DNA from: Duganella sp. BJB476
GTDB lineage: Bacteria; Pseudomonadota; Gammaproteobacteria; Burkholderiales; Burkholderiaceae_D
Assembly (NCBI RefSeq): GCF_003416895.1
Contig: NZ_QVIO01000001.1
Coordinates: forward strand, 1,178,001-1,242,000
Direction: 5' to 3'
Length of the DNA stretch: 64,000 bases
This document shows positions 48,601-56,750 of this stretch, one piece after another; the first letter of the stretch is position 1; every line of letters begins with the position of its first letter. A program made the translations under genes and the position numbers. The notes under the pieces are model-generated. The model did not search any database. It had not been told where the DNA came from and saw nothing but the letters and a program-made list of their open reading frames with translations.

Positions 48601-48704
48601 TAGCGCTCAACCGGCAATTGCGGTATGGCGATCAGTCCGAACAGGACGATGAAGATGGCGATCACCCAGCCAAAAATAGGGCGGTCGATGAAGAATTGAG
48701 GCAT
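45600..48704 (-). CDS. RND multidrug efflux pump, AcrB/MexB type (HAE1)
   Basis: 1034-aa inner-membrane proton/drug antiporter. It begins MPQFFIDRPIFGWVIAIFIV, the family N-terminus, and has about twelve membrane helices with two large periplasmic loops. The proton-relay Asp pair is in helix 4, GIIVDDAIVVVENVE, and Lys of helix 10 lies in GLSAKNAILIIEFAK. Length and motifs are complete, so it should be functional. It follows the adaptor gene after 18 nt. Substrates (dyes, solvents, antibiotics or aromatic compounds) cannot be read from sequence. Confidence 0.95.
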   Translation of the reverse strand: MPQFFIDRPIFGWVIAIFIVLFGLIAIPQLPVERYPSVAPPSVSISASYPGATPQTMNDAVVSLIERELSSVKNLLYFESSADTSGSAQITATFKPGTNPELAQVDVQNRLKSVEPRLPQAVRQNGLSVESAGSGFLMIVGLSANNGKYDEIDLSDYMARNVVEELRRIPGVGRVQLFGAEKAMRIWVDPGKLVSYKLTMGDLSTAVAQQNAQIAPGRIGDTPTLPGQRVSIPLTVQGQLQTPEQFAAIVLRANLDGSKVVMGDVARVELGAQNYASATRENGRAATGAAVQLSPGANAVKTAQAVRERMHELSKTLPAGITYSVPFDTAPFVKISIEKVVHTLLEAMVLVFLVMYLFLQKIRYTLIPAIVAPIALLGTFAIMLLLGFSVNVLTMFGMVLAIGIIVDDAIVVVENVERLMATEGLSPKAATSKAMREITGAVIGITLVLTAVFIPMALASGSVGAIYRQFTLSMAVSILFSAFLALTLTPALCATLLKPVDPLHHEKTGFFGWFNRKFDRMNARYESGVARIVKRSGRVMLVFAVLVGLLAFGFRLLPASFLPEEDQGYFITSIQLPSDASTERTLDIVKKFEDHLVTRNGISNNQSILGWSFTGSGPNAAIAFTMLKDWDQRDGATVQHEVELAQAAMSQTNEGMVMSVMPPAIDDLGNSSGFSLRLQDRANQGDAALKAAQNKLLELASHSKLVAGTYPEGLPNGTSIQLDIDRQKAEALGVAFTSISETLSAAMGSQYVNDFPNHGRMQQVIIQADAGARMQLDDVLRLHVRNAAGGMVRLSEVVTPQWRDTPLQMVRYQGYPSARIGGSAAPGTSSGEAMAEMERLAKQLPPGFAVKWTGISLQEKQSAAQAPMLMALSMLVVFLVLAALYESWSIPLSVMLVVPLGLLGCVAAVLIRGLPNDVFFKVGMITVIGLSAKNAILIIEFAKQMHQDGKGLLESAIEAARLRLRPILMTSLAFALGVLPLMLAGGASSETQHAIGTGVFGGMVTATILAIFFVPVFYVSVLGLVARYAVKETE

Positions 48705-48722
48705 GACTTAATCCTTGCAGTA

Positions 48723-49865
48723 TCAGCGCTGCGCTGGTGCGCCGGCCATGGCGGCGACCGTTTCGCGGCGCCATGGCGTGATGTCCAGTTTGGTGTCGGG
48801 CTGGATGCGGTCCAGGCCTTCGACCGCGATTTTCTCGCCGGCCTTCAGCCCCTGGGTGATGAGATAGTTGTGGCCGACCATGCCGCCCAGCTTGACCTCG
48901 CGCAGCACGGCCTTGTTGCCAGCATCCACCACCCACACGCGGGTGGAGCCGGCGTGCAGCACGGCTTGCTGCGGCACCAGGATGCCGTCGGCGTCGGCCA
49001 TGCGCGCGATGCGGGCGCGCACGAACATGCCTGGCAGCAGCTGGCGGTCGCGGTTGTCGACCAGGATGCGCAACACCATGTCGCCGGTGCCGGTATCGAC
49101 GTTGATGCCGGAGAACAGGATGCGTGCGTCGAGGCCGTAGTTGTTGCCGCTGCCGTCCAGGATGTAAGCCTTGGGCGGATGGGCCGAGTCGCCGCGCAGC
49201 GTGCGCAGCATGGAGGCCGGCTGGCGTACATCCACGTACACCTGGTCTATCTGTTGGATGCGGGCCATCGGCGTGGCGTCGGTTTGAGCCACAAGTGCGC
49301 CTTCGGTCACCAGCTCCTCGCCGATCCGGCCGGAGATCGGCGCGGTGACGGTCGCGTAACCCAGGTCGAGGCGGCGGCGCGCCAGCGTGGCCTTGGCCTG
49401 GCCAACTTCGGCCTGGGCCTGGTCGCGCTGGGACACGGCATCGTCATAGGTTTGCTGGCTGATGGCGTCGGCCTGCACCAGCGGGCGGATGCGCTCGGCC
49501 TGGATTTTGGCGCGCACCAACGCCGCTTCGGCGCGTTGCAGCGCGGCGGCGGCCGTGTCGGCGTCGGCCTGGAAGGGTGCGGTGTGGATCTGGAACAGCG
49601 GCGTGCCAGCCTTCACTTCGGCGCCTTGCTCGAACAGGCGGCGCTGGATGATGCCGCCCACCTGCGGCCGGATCTCCGCCGTGCGGAAGGCTGTGACGCG
49701 GCCGGGCAGGTCCTCGGCCAGTTCCACCGGGCCGGCGGCGACGGTTAGCGTGGAGACTTTCGGCGATGGCGGCAGCTCGTCGGGCGGCGCCTGGTGGCAG
49801 GCGGCCAGGGTCAACAGGGTCAGCCCGGACAGCAGGGCCTTGAGTGAAATCTTCGTGATGTGCAT
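48723..49865 (-). CDS. RND efflux membrane-fusion lipoprotein (AcrA/MexA type)
   Basis: 380-aa periplasmic adaptor. The N-terminus MHITKISLKALLSGLTLLT leads to lipobox LAAC. Lipoyl, hairpin and barrel domains follow: PGRVTAFRTAEIRPQVGGII, an Ala-rich coiled coil (about 100-165), DLGYATVTAPISGRIGEE and LLPGMFVRARI. First gene of the pump operon and divergent from a two-component system 130 nt away. The ribosome-binding site is weak; a start ten codons upstream is possible. Confidence 0.92.
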   Translation of the reverse strand: MHITKISLKALLSGLTLLTLAACHQAPPDELPPSPKVSTLTVAAGPVELAEDLPGRVTAFRTAEIRPQVGGIIQRRLFEQGAEVKAGTPLFQIHTAPFQADADTAAAALQRAEAALVRAKIQAERIRPLVQADAISQQTYDDAVSQRDQAQAEVGQAKATLARRRLDLGYATVTAPISGRIGEELVTEGALVAQTDATPMARIQQIDQVYVDVRQPASMLRTLRGDSAHPPKAYILDGSGNNYGLDARILFSGINVDTGTGDMVLRILVDNRDRQLLPGMFVRARIARMADADGILVPQQAVLHAGSTRVWVVDAGNKAVLREVKLGGMVGHNYLITQGLKAGEKIAVEGLDRIQPDTKLDITPWRRETVAAMAGAPAQR

Positions 49866-49951
49866 AGCTAGTCGTCCAAAGTGTTTTCCCGCCATGAGGG
49901 AATGCAGGACTAGCAACTTTAAACACCTAACGTGGCCTATCTATTGAGGAA

Positions 49952-49970
49952 ATATGGAGATATGATGGAG
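49952..49970. promoter_or_regulatory. Imperfect direct repeat in the pump/regulator intergenic region
   Basis: ATATGGAG (49952-49959) is followed at once by ATATGATGGAG (49960-49970). AdeR and BaeR type regulators use direct repeats in such divergent regions, so this may be an operator; there is no further support. Confidence 0.3.
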
Positions 49971-49995
49971 ATCGTTACTTATTTTCAATTCATTC

Positions 49996-50709
49996 ATGTC
50001 TAGTTCTCCCGGAACCCCGCTGGTGCTGATCGCCGAGGACGAATCCGAAATTGCCCAAATCCTGCAAGCCTACCTGGCGCGCGACGGCCTGCGCACCGCG
50101 CACGCGGCCGACGGCCGCATCGCGCTCGACCTGCACCTTTCGCTGAAGCCGGACCTGGTGCTGCTGGACGTGCAGATGCCGCGCGTGGACGGCTGGAAGG
50201 TACTGTCCGAACTGCGCCAGCGCGGCGACACACCGGTCATCATGCTGACCGCGCACGACCAGGACATCGACAAGCTGATGGGCCTGCGCATCGGCGCCGA
50301 CGACTATGTGGTCAAGCCTTTCAATCCGGCCGAGGTGGCCGCGCGCGTGGGCGCCGTGCTGCGCCGGGCCGCCGCGCGCAACGCCGGGCCGACCGCCGGC
50401 GTGCTGCGTTGTGGACCGCTGGAGATCGACCTTGAAACCTATCAGGCCAGTGCGGAAGTGAACGGCCAACGCACGCCGCTTAACCTGACGCTGACCGAGT
50501 TCCGCCTGCTGACCCACATGGCGCGCGCGCCCAAGCGGGTGTTCACACGGGCTGAGTTGCTGGTTGCCTGTCTGCCGGAGGGGAACGCGCTGGAACGCAC
50601 GGTGGACAGCCACGTCAGCAAGCTGCGCAAGAAGCTGGAAGACAGTGGCCTGAGCGGCGTGTTGACCAGCTTGCGCGGCGTCGGCTACCGGCTGGAGGAT
50701 GCGGAATGA
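49996..50709 (+). CDS. OmpR-family response regulator (BaeR/AdeR-like)
   Basis: 237-aa regulator. Receiver: acidic residues in VLIAEDESEIA, phospho-Asp in LVLLDVQMPRVDGW, Thr in IMLTAHDQD and Lys in DDYVVKPFNP. Winged helix of the OmpR type ends ERTVDSHVSKLRKKLE and LRGVGYRL. Similarity to BaeR/AdeR and the divergent RND operon point to control of efflux. Overlaps the kinase by 4 nt. Confidence 0.92.
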   Translation: MSSSPGTPLVLIAEDESEIAQILQAYLARDGLRTAHAADGRIALDLHLSLKPDLVLLDVQMPRVDGWKVLSELRQRGDTPVIMLTAHDQDIDKLMGLRIGADDYVVKPFNPAEVAARVGAVLRRAAARNAGPTAGVLRCGPLEIDLETYQASAEVNGQRTPLNLTLTEFRLLTHMARAPKRVFTRAELLVACLPEGNALERTVDSHVSKLRKKLEDSGLSGVLTSLRGVGYRLEDAE

Positions 50710-51791
50710 TGCGCGGCCCCGGCCTGAACCGGCAAATCACGCTGGCGATGCTGGCCGTGTCGCTGGGGATGACGCTGGTGGTCCTGCTGGGTTCCTACGT
50801 GTTCTACGCGCTGGTGATCGAGTACCGGCCGGATCTGCTCTCCGGCCCGACCGACATGATCCCCACCAGCACTGAGTGGATCTGGATGGCGTCCGTCACG
50901 ATGCTCGCGCTGGTGTTCGCGATCTGGGCGTCGGCGCGTTTGGCCAGGCGCATCCTGGCTCCCTTGAATTCGGTGGCAGACAGCGTGCGCCGCGTGGCGC
51001 ATGGCGACCTGGCCGCGCGCGCGGTGGCGGGCGACCGTTCGCTGGGCGAGACCGCCTTGCTGGTCGACGACTTCAACGCGATGGCGGAACGCTTGCAGCG
51101 CATGGAGCGCGAGATGGTCACCTGGAACGCCGCTATCGCTCACGAATTGCGCACGCCGGTGACGATATTGCGCGGCCGCTTGCAAGGCCTGGCCGAAGGC
51201 GTGTTCCAGCCTGATGAAAAACAGTTCCGCGGCTTGCTGCATCAGGTGGAAGGCCTGTCGCGCCTGATCGACGACTTGCGCATGTTGAGCATGTTCGACA
51301 GCGGCCACCTGAAGCTGGAGCTGGCTGACTGCGATCTGGCCGGCGCCATCCGCGATGTTGCGCATCTGCTGGCGCCGCAGATGGAGGCGGCAGGCTACAA
51401 GCTGTCGCTGGACCTGGCGGAAGGGCGCATCTGCTGCGACGCCGCGCGCATGCGGCAGATCCTGCTGGCCTTGCTGGACAACGCCGGGCGCTATGCGGAC
51501 CCCGGCGTTATCCGCATCCGCACGCGGGGGTTGGGCGCTCAGTATCTGTTGCAGGTGGAAGATGCAGGTCCCGGCATCGATGAAGAGTTGGAAGGCAAGC
51601 TGTTCCTGGCCTTCCACCGGGGCGAGCATGCGCGCGCTGGCGCGGTTGGCGGCAGCGGCTTGGGTCTGGCGGTGGTGCGTGCGATTGCCGAGGCACACGG
51701 CGGCGTGGCCTCGTACCGGCGCGGCGATGCGGGCGGTGCGATGTTCGAAATCGCGTGGCCGATGCCGATACCGGGCCCCGCGCTTAGTTGA
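50706..51791 (+). CDS. Sensor histidine kinase (BaeS/AdeS-like)
   Basis: 361-aa kinase with two membrane helices (about 12-35 and 58-80) and only a short periplasmic loop of about 25 residues, so it may sense the membrane or inner-membrane ligands. HAMP segment RRILAPLNSVADSVRRVA; His box in AAIAHELRTPVTILRGRL; N box LLALLDNAGRY; G boxes VEDAGPGIDEE and GGSGLGLAVVRAIAEAH. Partner of the regulator at 49996; likely activates the RND operon under drug or envelope stress. Confidence 0.92.
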   Translation: MMRGPGLNRQITLAMLAVSLGMTLVVLLGSYVFYALVIEYRPDLLSGPTDMIPTSTEWIWMASVTMLALVFAIWASARLARRILAPLNSVADSVRRVAHGDLAARAVAGDRSLGETALLVDDFNAMAERLQRMEREMVTWNAAIAHELRTPVTILRGRLQGLAEGVFQPDEKQFRGLLHQVEGLSRLIDDLRMLSMFDSGHLKLELADCDLAGAIRDVAHLLAPQMEAAGYKLSLDLAEGRICCDAARMRQILLALLDNAGRYADPGVIRIRTRGLGAQYLLQVEDAGPGIDEELEGKLFLAFHRGEHARAGAVGGSGLGLAVVRAIAEAHGGVASYRRGDAGGAMFEIAWPMPIPGPALS

Positions 51792-51797
51792 CGCTCT

Positions 51798-52190
51798 TCA
51801 GGTGGCTTGGCCCTGGAAAGCCTTGTTGGCGATCTTCCAGCCTTGCTCGGTCTTGAGCAGCACGAAGTAGTCGACGAAAGTCATCGCGCCATGCTCCAGT
51901 GTGATGCGGGCGCAGGCGGCGTTGCCGTGCACTTCGATCCAGTCGGTGGTGCGGCGGCGCTGCGCCTCGTCGGCAGCCGGCGTGCCCTTGAAACGCTCGC
52001 AATACACATCCAGCGGCCACGACGTGAACACGCCTTCGCGCATCGATTCGATGTGAGCGGTCGGCAGGAAGGCCTTGCGCATGAAGTCGGCGTTATCCTG
52101 GGCATGGCCCTGGAAATAGTTTTGTATCGGTTCCAGCACCGCCAGTTGTTCGGCGTTGAAGCGCGGTTCGGACGTTTGAGCGTTATCCAT
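51798..52190 (-). CDS. NTF2-like protein, putative lumazine-binding type
   Basis: 130-aa small protein of the NTF2-like (SnoaL/lumazine-binding-like) fold: EPIQNYFQGHAQDNADFMRKAF, then HGNAACARITLEHGAMTFVDYFVLLKTEQGWKIANKAF in strands, ending in the usual WKI-x-NK sequence. No signal peptide. Proteins of this group are common beside regulators and enzymes but have no single role. AGGAG precedes the start. It converges on the kinase gene (6-nt gap). Confidence 0.8.
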   Translation of the reverse strand: MDNAQTSEPRFNAEQLAVLEPIQNYFQGHAQDNADFMRKAFLPTAHIESMREGVFTSWPLDVYCERFKGTPAADEAQRRRTTDWIEVHGNAACARITLEHGAMTFVDYFVLLKTEQGWKIANKAFQGQAT

Positions 52191-52267
52191 AGGAGTCTCC
52201 TTATTGAAAGCGCATCCTACGTGACGCCGGCACGGCTGTGACTGGGCCGCGCCGATAGCATCTATAC

Positions 52268-52903
52268 TCAGGCGGCCATATCGCCGCCGGCGGCGCGCGC
52301 GCGACGGCGGGCGACCACGCCCAGCAGGCCCATGCCGGCGGCCAGCATGCCATAGGTGGCCGGCTCCGGCACGGCGCTGACCTTGATGTTGGCGTCCGGC
52401 GCGAAGTCGGCCAGGCGGCCCAGGCCGGCGACACGGCTATCGATCGACCATACGGTCCAGGTGTAGTCCTTGAACGCCAGGCCTTTCGATGGCAGCAGCG
52501 AGGCCGATACGGTGGAGAAGATTTCGTTGCCGACGATGTGGGTGCTCAGGGCGTTGGCGCCGATGCTGCCGGTGCCGTCGGAGCGCAGCGTCACAACCGA
52601 GTTGAAGGTCACGCCCGGCAAGCCGACCGAGGCGAACGGCGCATTGGACGAGCCGCCCACGTCCAGCCCGAACACATAGGCCGCGCCTGCCACACCGGCG
52701 ATCGGTCCGGCGGTGGTGGTGCGGAACACGAATTCATTGGTGGCGGCGTTGTAGCCGACATCGGCCGACAGCACATCGAACGCGGGGGTGTGGCTGCCAG
52801 TGTAGACCGCGAGGAAGTCGCCTGCCGGGTCGGTGACGGCGTGGGCGTTGGCAGCGGCGGCGATGCCGGCGACGGTGATGGCCTTCAGTAGCAGTGTTTT
52901 CAT
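52268..52903 (-). CDS. PEP-CTERM sorted exported protein
   Basis: 211-aa exported protein with a signal peptide (MKTLLLKAITVAGIAAAANA) and a C-terminal sorting signal: VPEPATYG, a hydrophobic helix (MLAAGMGLLGVVA) and a basic end (RRRARAAGG). Such proteins are cut and anchored by an exosortase and are linked to biofilm or exopolysaccharide producers. The middle part is beta-rich with no recognised domain. Start at 52903 chosen for the signal peptide. The exosortase gene is not in the window. Confidence 0.85.
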   Translation of the reverse strand: MKTLLLKAITVAGIAAAANAHAVTDPAGDFLAVYTGSHTPAFDVLSADVGYNAATNEFVFRTTTAGPIAGVAGAAYVFGLDVGGSSNAPFASVGLPGVTFNSVVTLRSDGTGSIGANALSTHIVGNEIFSTVSASLLPSKGLAFKDYTWTVWSIDSRVAGLGRLADFAPDANIKVSAVPEPATYGMLAAGMGLLGVVARRRARAAGGDMAA

Positions 52904-53014
52904 GTTGGTTGTCCGTATCGGGTTGTGGGAGGCGAGCCTGAACCCGCAAACCGTGTATTCCAGACAACTGATAAAAGGTTTCAAAACAAATAAAATATTT
53001 TCGGGGACGTTGGC

Positions 53015-53485
53015 TCAGTCTTGTCGGCTGCGGTAGCTTTGCGGGGCCAGGTCTTCCTTCGGCGCCAGCGCTTGCAGGCGTTTGTACAGCACCCGCGTTT
53101 CCAGCAGATTCCATACGCGCAACATCGCTTCCAGCGTGTCGAAGGGCTTGGTCAGGAAGTCCTTGGCGCCCAGGGCCAGCGAGCGGCGTTTGGCCTCGGC
53201 CGTGGCGTCGGCGGTGATCACCAGCACCGGGCGGAAGTCGTAGGGATCGCCGCGTCGCTTGAGCCGTTCCAGCACCGCGTAACCATCCAGGTCGGGCATC
53301 ATCAGGTCCAGCACGATCAGGTCGGGATCGAAGGCGGTGTACAGCTCGAGCGCGGTCTTGGCGTCGGTGGTGCCGACTACGTGGGTCAGGCCCTCGCCGA
53401 TGAACAGGTCTTCCAGCAGCCGCAGGTTGGCGGGCTGGTCGTCGATGATCAGGATGCGGGAGGCCAGGACTTCGTTTTCCATCAT
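53015..53485 (-). CDS. Stand-alone receiver protein (CheY-like)
   Basis: 156-aa response regulator with only a receiver domain plus a short C-terminal helix. Acidic pair in ILIIDDQPANLRLLEDL, phospho-Asp in LIVLDLMMPDLDGY, Thr/Ser in VITADATAE and Lys in DFLTKPFD. The first of two ATG codons (53485) overlaps the stop of the hybrid kinase by 4 nt. Because the kinase's own receiver lacks the phospho-acceptor Asp, this protein is the probable phosphoryl target. No output domain, so it must act by binding or phosphotransfer. Confidence 0.9.
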   Translation of the reverse strand: MMENEVLASRILIIDDQPANLRLLEDLFIGEGLTHVVGTTDAKTALELYTAFDPDLIVLDLMMPDLDGYAVLERLKRRGDPYDFRPVLVITADATAEAKRRSLALGAKDFLTKPFDTLEAMLRVWNLLETRVLYKRLQALAPKEDLAPQSYRSRQD

Positions 53486-55323
53486 CGGGTTTGCTCCATC
53501 AGGTCCAACAGGGCGAAGAATGCGGGCACGTTGAGTGGCTTGGCCAGGTGGCGCTCCGGCGCGTCCTCGTGCGGGGCGGCGCCCAGCAGCACGAGCGTGC
53601 TGCCTGAGGCACTTAGTTCGGCGCTGGCCTGGCCGCTGGCGACCAGCAGCAGGTCGGGCTGCCATTGTGCCGTCAGCGCTGCGCCCTCGGCGGTATCGGC
53701 CAGGGTCGCTATGCGCCAGTGCGGCCGCCGCAGCATCAGCGTGGCGATCAGGGTGCGGGTGGCGGCGTCGTCGTCGATGCAGACCATGCTGTGGGTGGCC
53801 GCGACGGCCGGCGCGACCTGCGCTTGGCTTGGCGCTGGGCCGTTTGCGTTGCCGGAGGCGGGCGCGGTGGCGGCGGGCAGCGTCAACGTGAAGCGCGTGC
53901 CGGGGCCGGGCTGGTGGCGGATATCGCCGTGCATCGCTTGCATCAGGCTCTTCGACACGGCCAGGCCCAGGCCGGCGCCTTCGGTCCTGCCGCGCTCGAT
54001 GCCGAGGCGGTCGAAGGGCGTGAACAGGCGCTCTTCCATCGCGGCGGGAATGCCTGGGCCGTTGTCGTCGATGTGGATGGTGATGTTGCCGTCTGCCGAT
54101 GCGCAGACGATGCCGACCTCGCCGCCGGCGGCGCCATACTTGATGCCGTTGGAAACCACGTTGAGCAGCACTTGCAGCAGGCGCTGGCGGTCCGCCATCA
54201 CGGCCAGCGTGCCGATGTCGTCATGGTGCAGCCGTACCGAACGCTGCTGCGCCAGCGGCCGCAGCAGCGTGATCGCTTCGTTCAGCAGCGGCGCCAGCGC
54301 CACCGGTGTGCAATCGAGCGTCAGCTTGCCCGCTTCGATGCGGCCGATGTCCAGCACTTCGTCGATCAGCGACAGCAGATGCTGGCCGGCCTGGCGGATC
54401 TGCACCGCGTGTTCATGGTCGCGTTGGTCGCTCAGTCCGCTTTCCAGCAGCTGGGCGTAGCCGAGGATGGCGTTCAGCGGCGTGCGCAATTCGTGGCTGG
54501 TGCGCGCCAGGAATTCGGTCTTGGCCTGGCTGGCCGCCTGCGCCGCCGTGGCGCGGCCGGCCAGCAGCACGCTGGCCTGGTGCAGCCGGTCGGACAGCTG
54601 GCCTAGCTCGTCGGTGGTGGCCAGCGTCGGCTTGAGCGGCAGATCGCTGTTAAGCCGTTCGGCGTTCTCGGCCGCCAGGCGCACCCGGCGCACCAGGCCG
54701 AAGGTGAAGGTCAGCATCGCCAGCGCACCGGTCAGGCCGGCGGCGATGACGGCGATGGTCATCCACAGGTTGCGGTTGGACGCCTGCTGCAAGGCCAGCG
54801 TGCGCTGTGCGACCAGCTCGGTTTCGTGCAGGTTCATGGCGCCGATTTCCGCACGCAGTTGGTCGAGTACCTGTTTGCTGGCCAGCAGATGCTGTTGCAG
54901 TACGACGCTGCTGGCGTTGCGCTGGCCGCGCAGCACGTCCAGGCTGTCCAGCTTGTTTTGCAGCAGCGGCCGTACCTTCTCCAAGCGGCGGCGCTGTTCG
55001 GGATCGCTTACGGTTTCCTGCAGGCGGGCCATGGTGGCAGGCAGTTGAAGGCTGGCGACGCGGTAGGGCGTGAGGAAGTCGTCGCGCCCCGTCAGCAGGT
55101 AGCCGCGCACGCCGGTGGCCGCTTCGGCGATCTGCGTGTGCAGGCGCTGGATGTCGGCCTGGACTTGCATGGTCCGCAGCATGTCGGCGGTGGCGGCGGC
55201 GGTGCTGCGTTCCAGCGTGTAGCTGGTCGCGGCCGAACCCAGCAGCAGCGCCAGCGAAGCCGCGATGATGACGCCGCCTTTGACCCCCAGCGACCAGTGG
55301 CGAGGATGAAGCAGGCGGTTCAT
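53482..55323 (-). CDS. CHASE3 hybrid histidine kinase with degenerate receiver domain
   Basis: 613-aa membrane kinase. Order: helix (about 15-35), periplasmic CHASE3-type helical domain (about 38-175, with AATGVRGYLLTGRDDFLTPY), second helix (NLWMTIAVIAAGLTGALAML), HAMP-like linker, kinase core with His in RTSHELRTPLNAILGYAQL, N box LNVVSNGIKYGAAGG, G boxes DDNGPGIPA and GAGLGLAVSKSL, then a receiver-like domain (about 511-613). The latter keeps CIDDD and the KP pair (Lys595) but has Ala562 (PDLLLVASG) where the phospho-Asp should be. It overlaps the LuxR gene upstream and the receiver gene downstream by 4 nt each. Confidence 0.9.
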   Translation of the reverse strand: MNRLLHPRHWSLGVKGGVIIAASLALLLGSAATSYTLERSTAAATADMLRTMQVQADIQRLHTQIAEAATGVRGYLLTGRDDFLTPYRVASLQLPATMARLQETVSDPEQRRRLEKVRPLLQNKLDSLDVLRGQRNASSVVLQQHLLASKQVLDQLRAEIGAMNLHETELVAQRTLALQQASNRNLWMTIAVIAAGLTGALAMLTFTFGLVRRVRLAAENAERLNSDLPLKPTLATTDELGQLSDRLHQASVLLAGRATAAQAASQAKTEFLARTSHELRTPLNAILGYAQLLESGLSDQRDHEHAVQIRQAGQHLLSLIDEVLDIGRIEAGKLTLDCTPVALAPLLNEAITLLRPLAQQRSVRLHHDDIGTLAVMADRQRLLQVLLNVVSNGIKYGAAGGEVGIVCASADGNITIHIDDNGPGIPAAMEERLFTPFDRLGIERGRTEGAGLGLAVSKSLMQAMHGDIRHQPGPGTRFTLTLPAATAPASGNANGPAPSQAQVAPAVAATHSMVCIDDDAATRTLIATLMLRRPHWRIATLADTAEGAALTAQWQPDLLLVASGQASAELSASGSTLVLLGAAPHEDAPERHLAKPLNVPAFFALLDLMEQTR

Positions 55324-56096
55324 GCCCCGAGTCCGAAATCGGCAGCGCGCACGGCTGCCTGGGTGCGGTCGTGCAGGTCCAGCTTGTGCAGGATGCGTTC
55401 GACGTGGACCTTGACAGTGCCGGCCGCGATGCCCAGGTGCTCGCCCATGGCGGCGTTGGTCCAGCCGCTGGGCAGCAGCGCGAACACTTCCAGCTCGCGC
55501 GGGGTCAGCAGCTTGAGCGCGGCCGCCGCTTCCGGTGCAGCCACACGTGGCGCGCCCTGGCGAGGCGTGGACTGGGCGGCCGCCAGCAGCGTCGCCACCG
55601 CTTGCAGCGTGAGCAGGTCGTCGGGGCTGGGCGGCGGCGTGTGTTGCGGCCCGAGCAGGGCGAGGATGCCGCGATTTTTGCTGTCCAGGCATAGGGGCAC
55701 GAGCACTTCGAGCCCGGTCTTTTGTTCGCGGCCTATCCGCAGGGCGCTGATCACGTCTTGCCGCACCACCGGCGTCTGCGGGCCGGGCTGCAGTGTGGCC
55801 TGCAAGGCGGCCGCGTGGCCTAGGCGGGCACCTACCGGCAGCGTCTGGCCCTGGCTGGCGCAGACTTGCAGGCCGTCGTCCTGGGTGGTCATCAGCAGGC
55901 CGTCGTCCAGCGACAGGAAGGCCAGCGTCTTGGCCAGGATGGTGGCGAGCGCGCCGGGACGCGCTCCATCGCTGCCCAATACGCCGGCGGCGTCGGTCAG
56001 CAGGCGCCAGCGGGCGACGCTGCTTTCGATCTGGCGGTAGCGGCTGCGGGCGGCGCGGGCAGTGGGGAGGGCGGTGTCGTTGGGCATGGGCGGCAT
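55320..56096 (-). CDS. GAF-like/LuxR-type transcriptional regulator
   Basis: 258-aa regulator, first gene of a three-gene signalling operon. The N-terminal part (about 20-175) resembles a GAF sensor (LAFLSLDDGLLMTTQDDG, LEVLVPLCLDSKNRGILALLG in two strands). The C-terminus is a LuxR helix-turn-helix: LKLLTPRELEVFALLPSG, then GIAAGTVKVHVERILHKLDL. No receiver domain, so it is not a classical partner of the kinase; it may be tuned by small-molecule binding. Start at 56096 (MPPMPNDTALP) is tentative; the next Met is three codons on. Confidence 0.85.
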   Translation of the reverse strand: MPPMPNDTALPTARAARSRYRQIESSVARWRLLTDAAGVLGSDGARPGALATILAKTLAFLSLDDGLLMTTQDDGLQVCASQGQTLPVGARLGHAAALQATLQPGPQTPVVRQDVISALRIGREQKTGLEVLVPLCLDSKNRGILALLGPQHTPPPSPDDLLTLQAVATLLAAAQSTPRQGAPRVAAPEAAAALKLLTPRELEVFALLPSGWTNAAMGEHLGIAAGTVKVHVERILHKLDLHDRTQAAVRAADFGLGA

Positions 56097-56236
56097 AGGG
56101 CGGTTTCTGGGAATTATATGCCACCCGGCATATGCGAATACCCCCGAGCGGCAGATTTTTTGTGCCGAGGTGCACGCGATACTGCTTGCATCGGCGGCCA
56201 ATACCGCGCTCGCCGACTCAACCACTGGAGCTGATT

Positions 56237-56734
56237 ATGAAACGAATTCTCGTCACCCTGGCCCTGGCGGCCAGCAGCCTGGCGCATGCCGACGCGACGC
56301 TTCCGCCGAAGGTCTACCTGGAAGTGGCGGCCGCGCCGGCCGATGCCCGCGAAGCGGAGATCGCCGGCCTGTTCGACCGCTGGAACGCTGCGCTGGCCAC
56401 CGGCGATGCCGAGCAGGTGACGCGCCTGTACGCTCCGGACGGCGTGCTGGAGCCGACCGTGTCGAACGAGGTGCGGTCGACGCCGGCGGGGATCAAGGAT
56501 TACTTCGTCAAGTTCCTGAAGATGAAGCCGGCCGGCACTATCAATTATCGCCAGATCCGCCTGCTCGGCGCGGACGCGGCACTCGATACCGGCGTCTACA
56601 CCTTCAAGCTGACCAAGGATGGCAAGCCGCAGCAGGTGCATGCGCGCTACACCTATGTGTACAAGAAGGTGGATGGCGCGTGGAAGATCCTGAACCACCA
56701 TTCGTCGGCGATGCCTGAGGCTGTCACCCAGTAA
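56237..56734 (+). CDS. Exported SnoaL/SgcJ-like NTF2-fold protein
   Basis: 165-aa secreted protein with signal peptide MKRILVTLALAASSLAHA. The mature part is an NTF2-like domain of the CaMKII-association/SgcJ type: IAGLFDRWNAALATGDAEQV, RLYAPDGVLEPTVSNEVR, then ARYTYVYKKVDGAWKILNHHSS, the classical ending. GGAG lies upstream of the ATG. Divergent from the LuxR operon with 140 nt between. Function unknown. Confidence 0.85.
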   Translation: MKRILVTLALAASSLAHADATLPPKVYLEVAAAPADAREAEIAGLFDRWNAALATGDAEQVTRLYAPDGVLEPTVSNEVRSTPAGIKDYFVKFLKMKPAGTINYRQIRLLGADAALDTGVYTFKLTKDGKPQQVHARYTYVYKKVDGAWKILNHHSSAMPEAVTQ

Positions 56735-56750
56735 GCGGCGCGGTGGCGTC

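Noticed and set aside
47190..49748. Long open frame on the plus strand opposite the RND pump and adaptor (about 850 codons)
   Set aside because: Low-complexity shadow of two well-defined efflux genes on the other strand; no start signal.
49867..49914. GCTAGTC / GACTAGC inverted repeat before the RND adaptor gene
   Set aside because: Only 7 bp with a 34-nt gap; too weak to call an operator.
53482..56175. Single 897-codon reading of the kinase frame extending upstream through the LuxR gene
   Set aside because: The upstream part is Pro/Arg/His-rich shadow sequence; the ATG at 55323 overlapping the LuxR stop gives a proper membrane helix and CHASE3 domain.
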